64,000 nt of DNA. Origin: Firmicutes bacterium UBA1764 (GTDB taxonomy: Bacteria > Bacillota > Clostridia > Peptostreptococcales > Anaerovoracaceae). Every line of letters begins with the position of its first letter. Within the stretch, counting starts at the first letter, position 1. Location of the stretch: the NCBI GenBank assembly GCA_002315535.1, contig DCHA01000057.1, positions 8,297-72,296 on the forward strand. Reading direction: 5' to 3'. Below are positions 63,268 to 64,000 of this stretch, piece after piece. The notes beneath the pieces were generated by a model. That model was not told where the DNA came from. It was given only the letters and a program-made list of their open reading frames with translations, and searched no databases. Position numbers and translations under genes: made by a program.

Positions 63268-63324
63268 AAAGGACTCAAGAGTACAGGAGAAACTGTAATA
63301 CGGAAACCTAAGGAGAAAACAGAT

Positions 63325-64000
63325 ATGAAGAAAAGAGTATTAGGGTTATTAATTATGCTGGCGTTGGTGCTTACGGTGGTGCCATTATTTGGTGTGATTG
63401 CGTATGCTGAAGAGCCAGCAAAAGTTGCAAAGATTATTGAAACCGGCATCGAGTATTCAACTGTCCAGGCAGCTATTAATGCAGCTGGTGACGACCAAAC
63501 CGTGCAGATGATTGCGAACTCCAAAGAGAACGTAACAGTTTCTCAGAATGGTGACGTTTATAGTATCATACTTGACCTCAACGGTCATGTTCTGCAGGGC
63601 ACAGGATCCGGTAGTGTAATCGATAATGCAATCAATTTAACCTTGAAAGATAGCAACGCTTCTGAGGTGTCACCTAGAGTTCATTATTTTAACTACGTAG
63701 AAAATGGAGCCTGGACTTATTATGGTGATACGGCCCCAGAAACGGGAAAAATCGATACCATTGATGCAATTGACGCTGATACCAAATATGTAAAAGTTTT
63801 TGGCGGAGTCATTACCGGTGGCAATGCAGATTATGGTGGGGGAGTGCTGAACAAGAAGTCAGATGAAGCCGGATTAACAATGGAAAGCGGTTCAATTATA
63901 GGTTGTAAGACAACCATAGACTCTGCATCATTGAACCCCACATACTACGGTGGTGGTGGTATATGTAATTATGGCACCCTCAATATGTCCGGCGGTACTA
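63325..64000 (+). CDS. Secreted beta-helix-like surface protein, 3' end outside window
   Basis: The frame is open to the right edge (225 codons seen). Signal peptide MKKRVLGLLIMLALVLTVVPLFGVIAYAEE, then a segment like surface adhesins (YSTVQAAINAAGDDQTVQMIANSKENVTV; IILDLNGHVLQGTGSGSVIDNAINLTLKDSN) and repeats of the form GGGVLNKKSDEAGLTMESGSIIGC / GGGGICNYGTLNMSGGT, the strand-turn pattern of pectate-lyase-like beta-helix proteins. RBS AAGGAGA. Probably a large cell-surface protein; ligand unknown. Confidence 0.82.
   Translation, partial: MKKRVLGLLIMLALVLTVVPLFGVIAYAEEPAKVAKIIETGIEYSTVQAAINAAGDDQTVQMIANSKENVTVSQNGDVYSIILDLNGHVLQGTGSGSVIDNAINLTLKDSNASEVSPRVHYFNYVENGAWTYYGDTAPETGKIDTIDAIDADTKYVKVFGGVITGGNADYGGGVLNKKSDEAGLTMESGSIIGCKTTIDSASLNPTYYGGGGICNYGTLNMSGGT

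Overview
The window looks like the chromosome of an anaerobic, gut- or rumen-type member of the Clostridia (Bacillota). Evidence: strong AGGAGG ribosome binding sites, moderate-to-low GC, many ABC sugar importers with MKKxLAVLLAL-type lipoprotein signals, acyl-CoA dehydrogenase plus Etf genes, a tungsten-type aldehyde:ferredoxin oxidoreductase, a sigma-54 regulator and sodium-coupled transporters. No insertion sequence, phage, plasmid or CRISPR array was seen. Two tRNA genes are present (Pro-CGG at 20910-20985; Arg-CCT on the minus strand at 61753-61827).

Region 1 (1-19.6 kb) is acyl-CoA chemistry. An amino-acid-type permease and a YtcJ-like amidohydrolase are followed by a decayed end of a sigma-54 activator, then an intact PrpR-type sigma-54 activator on the minus strand. 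Divergent from it, behind six TGTTAA boxes and a consensus -24/-12 promoter, lies an operon: CaiB/BaiF CoA-transferase, crotonase-fold protein, acyl-CoA dehydrogenase, nitronate-monooxygenase-like flavoprotein and two permeases. A sodium:solute symporter, a second CoA-transferase and an Old-Yellow-Enzyme-type reductase follow. Opposite them, etfB-etfA-bcd supply electron transfer flavoprotein. The set suggests import, CoA activation and reduction (or rearrangement) of an unsaturated organic acid; the substrate cannot be read from sequence.

Region 2 (19.6-26.3 kb) is housekeeping and accessory: a manganese-type CDF exporter, tRNA-Pro, a MATE exporter, a YtrA-type GntR regulator with its ABC exporter behind a perfect palindromic operator, RmuC and a DUF202 protein. 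Region 3 (26.5-41.8 kb) is a carbohydrate locus: a CUT1 ABC importer, an SGNH hydrolase and MFS permease on the minus strand, then BtpA-family protein, DeoR regulator, FGGY kinase, SDR, HAD phosphatase and an iron/sugar-phosphate-type ABC importer. A 35-bp element (30/35 identical) with 10-bp-periodic GAAAC repeats lies upstream of both importer/catabolic blocks, suggesting one DeoR regulon.

Region 4 (41.8-53 kb) is an N-acetylneuraminate (sialic acid) catabolic locus: NagA, an atypical ROK-like kinase, AGE-family epimerase, YesL, SGNH esterase, a CUT1 importer, a YhcH/NanQ anomerase-like protein and the lyase NanA. An AGE epimerase in place of NanE suggests epimerisation before phosphorylation. 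Region 5 (53-60 kb) is the most unusual: an aldehyde:ferredoxin oxidoreductase, a MoaD/ThiS-like protein ending in GG, and a fusion of a 2x[4Fe-4S] ferredoxin to an iron alcohol dehydrogenase. Facing it is a minus-strand operon LysR-azlC-azlD-MogA-THEP1-like NTPase, two members of which belong to molybdenum/tungsten cofactor families. Region 6 (60-64 kb) holds a Na/phosphate cotransporter, tRNA-Arg, a TadA-like deaminase with a missing loop, an Ig-like membrane protein and the start of a secreted beta-helix protein.
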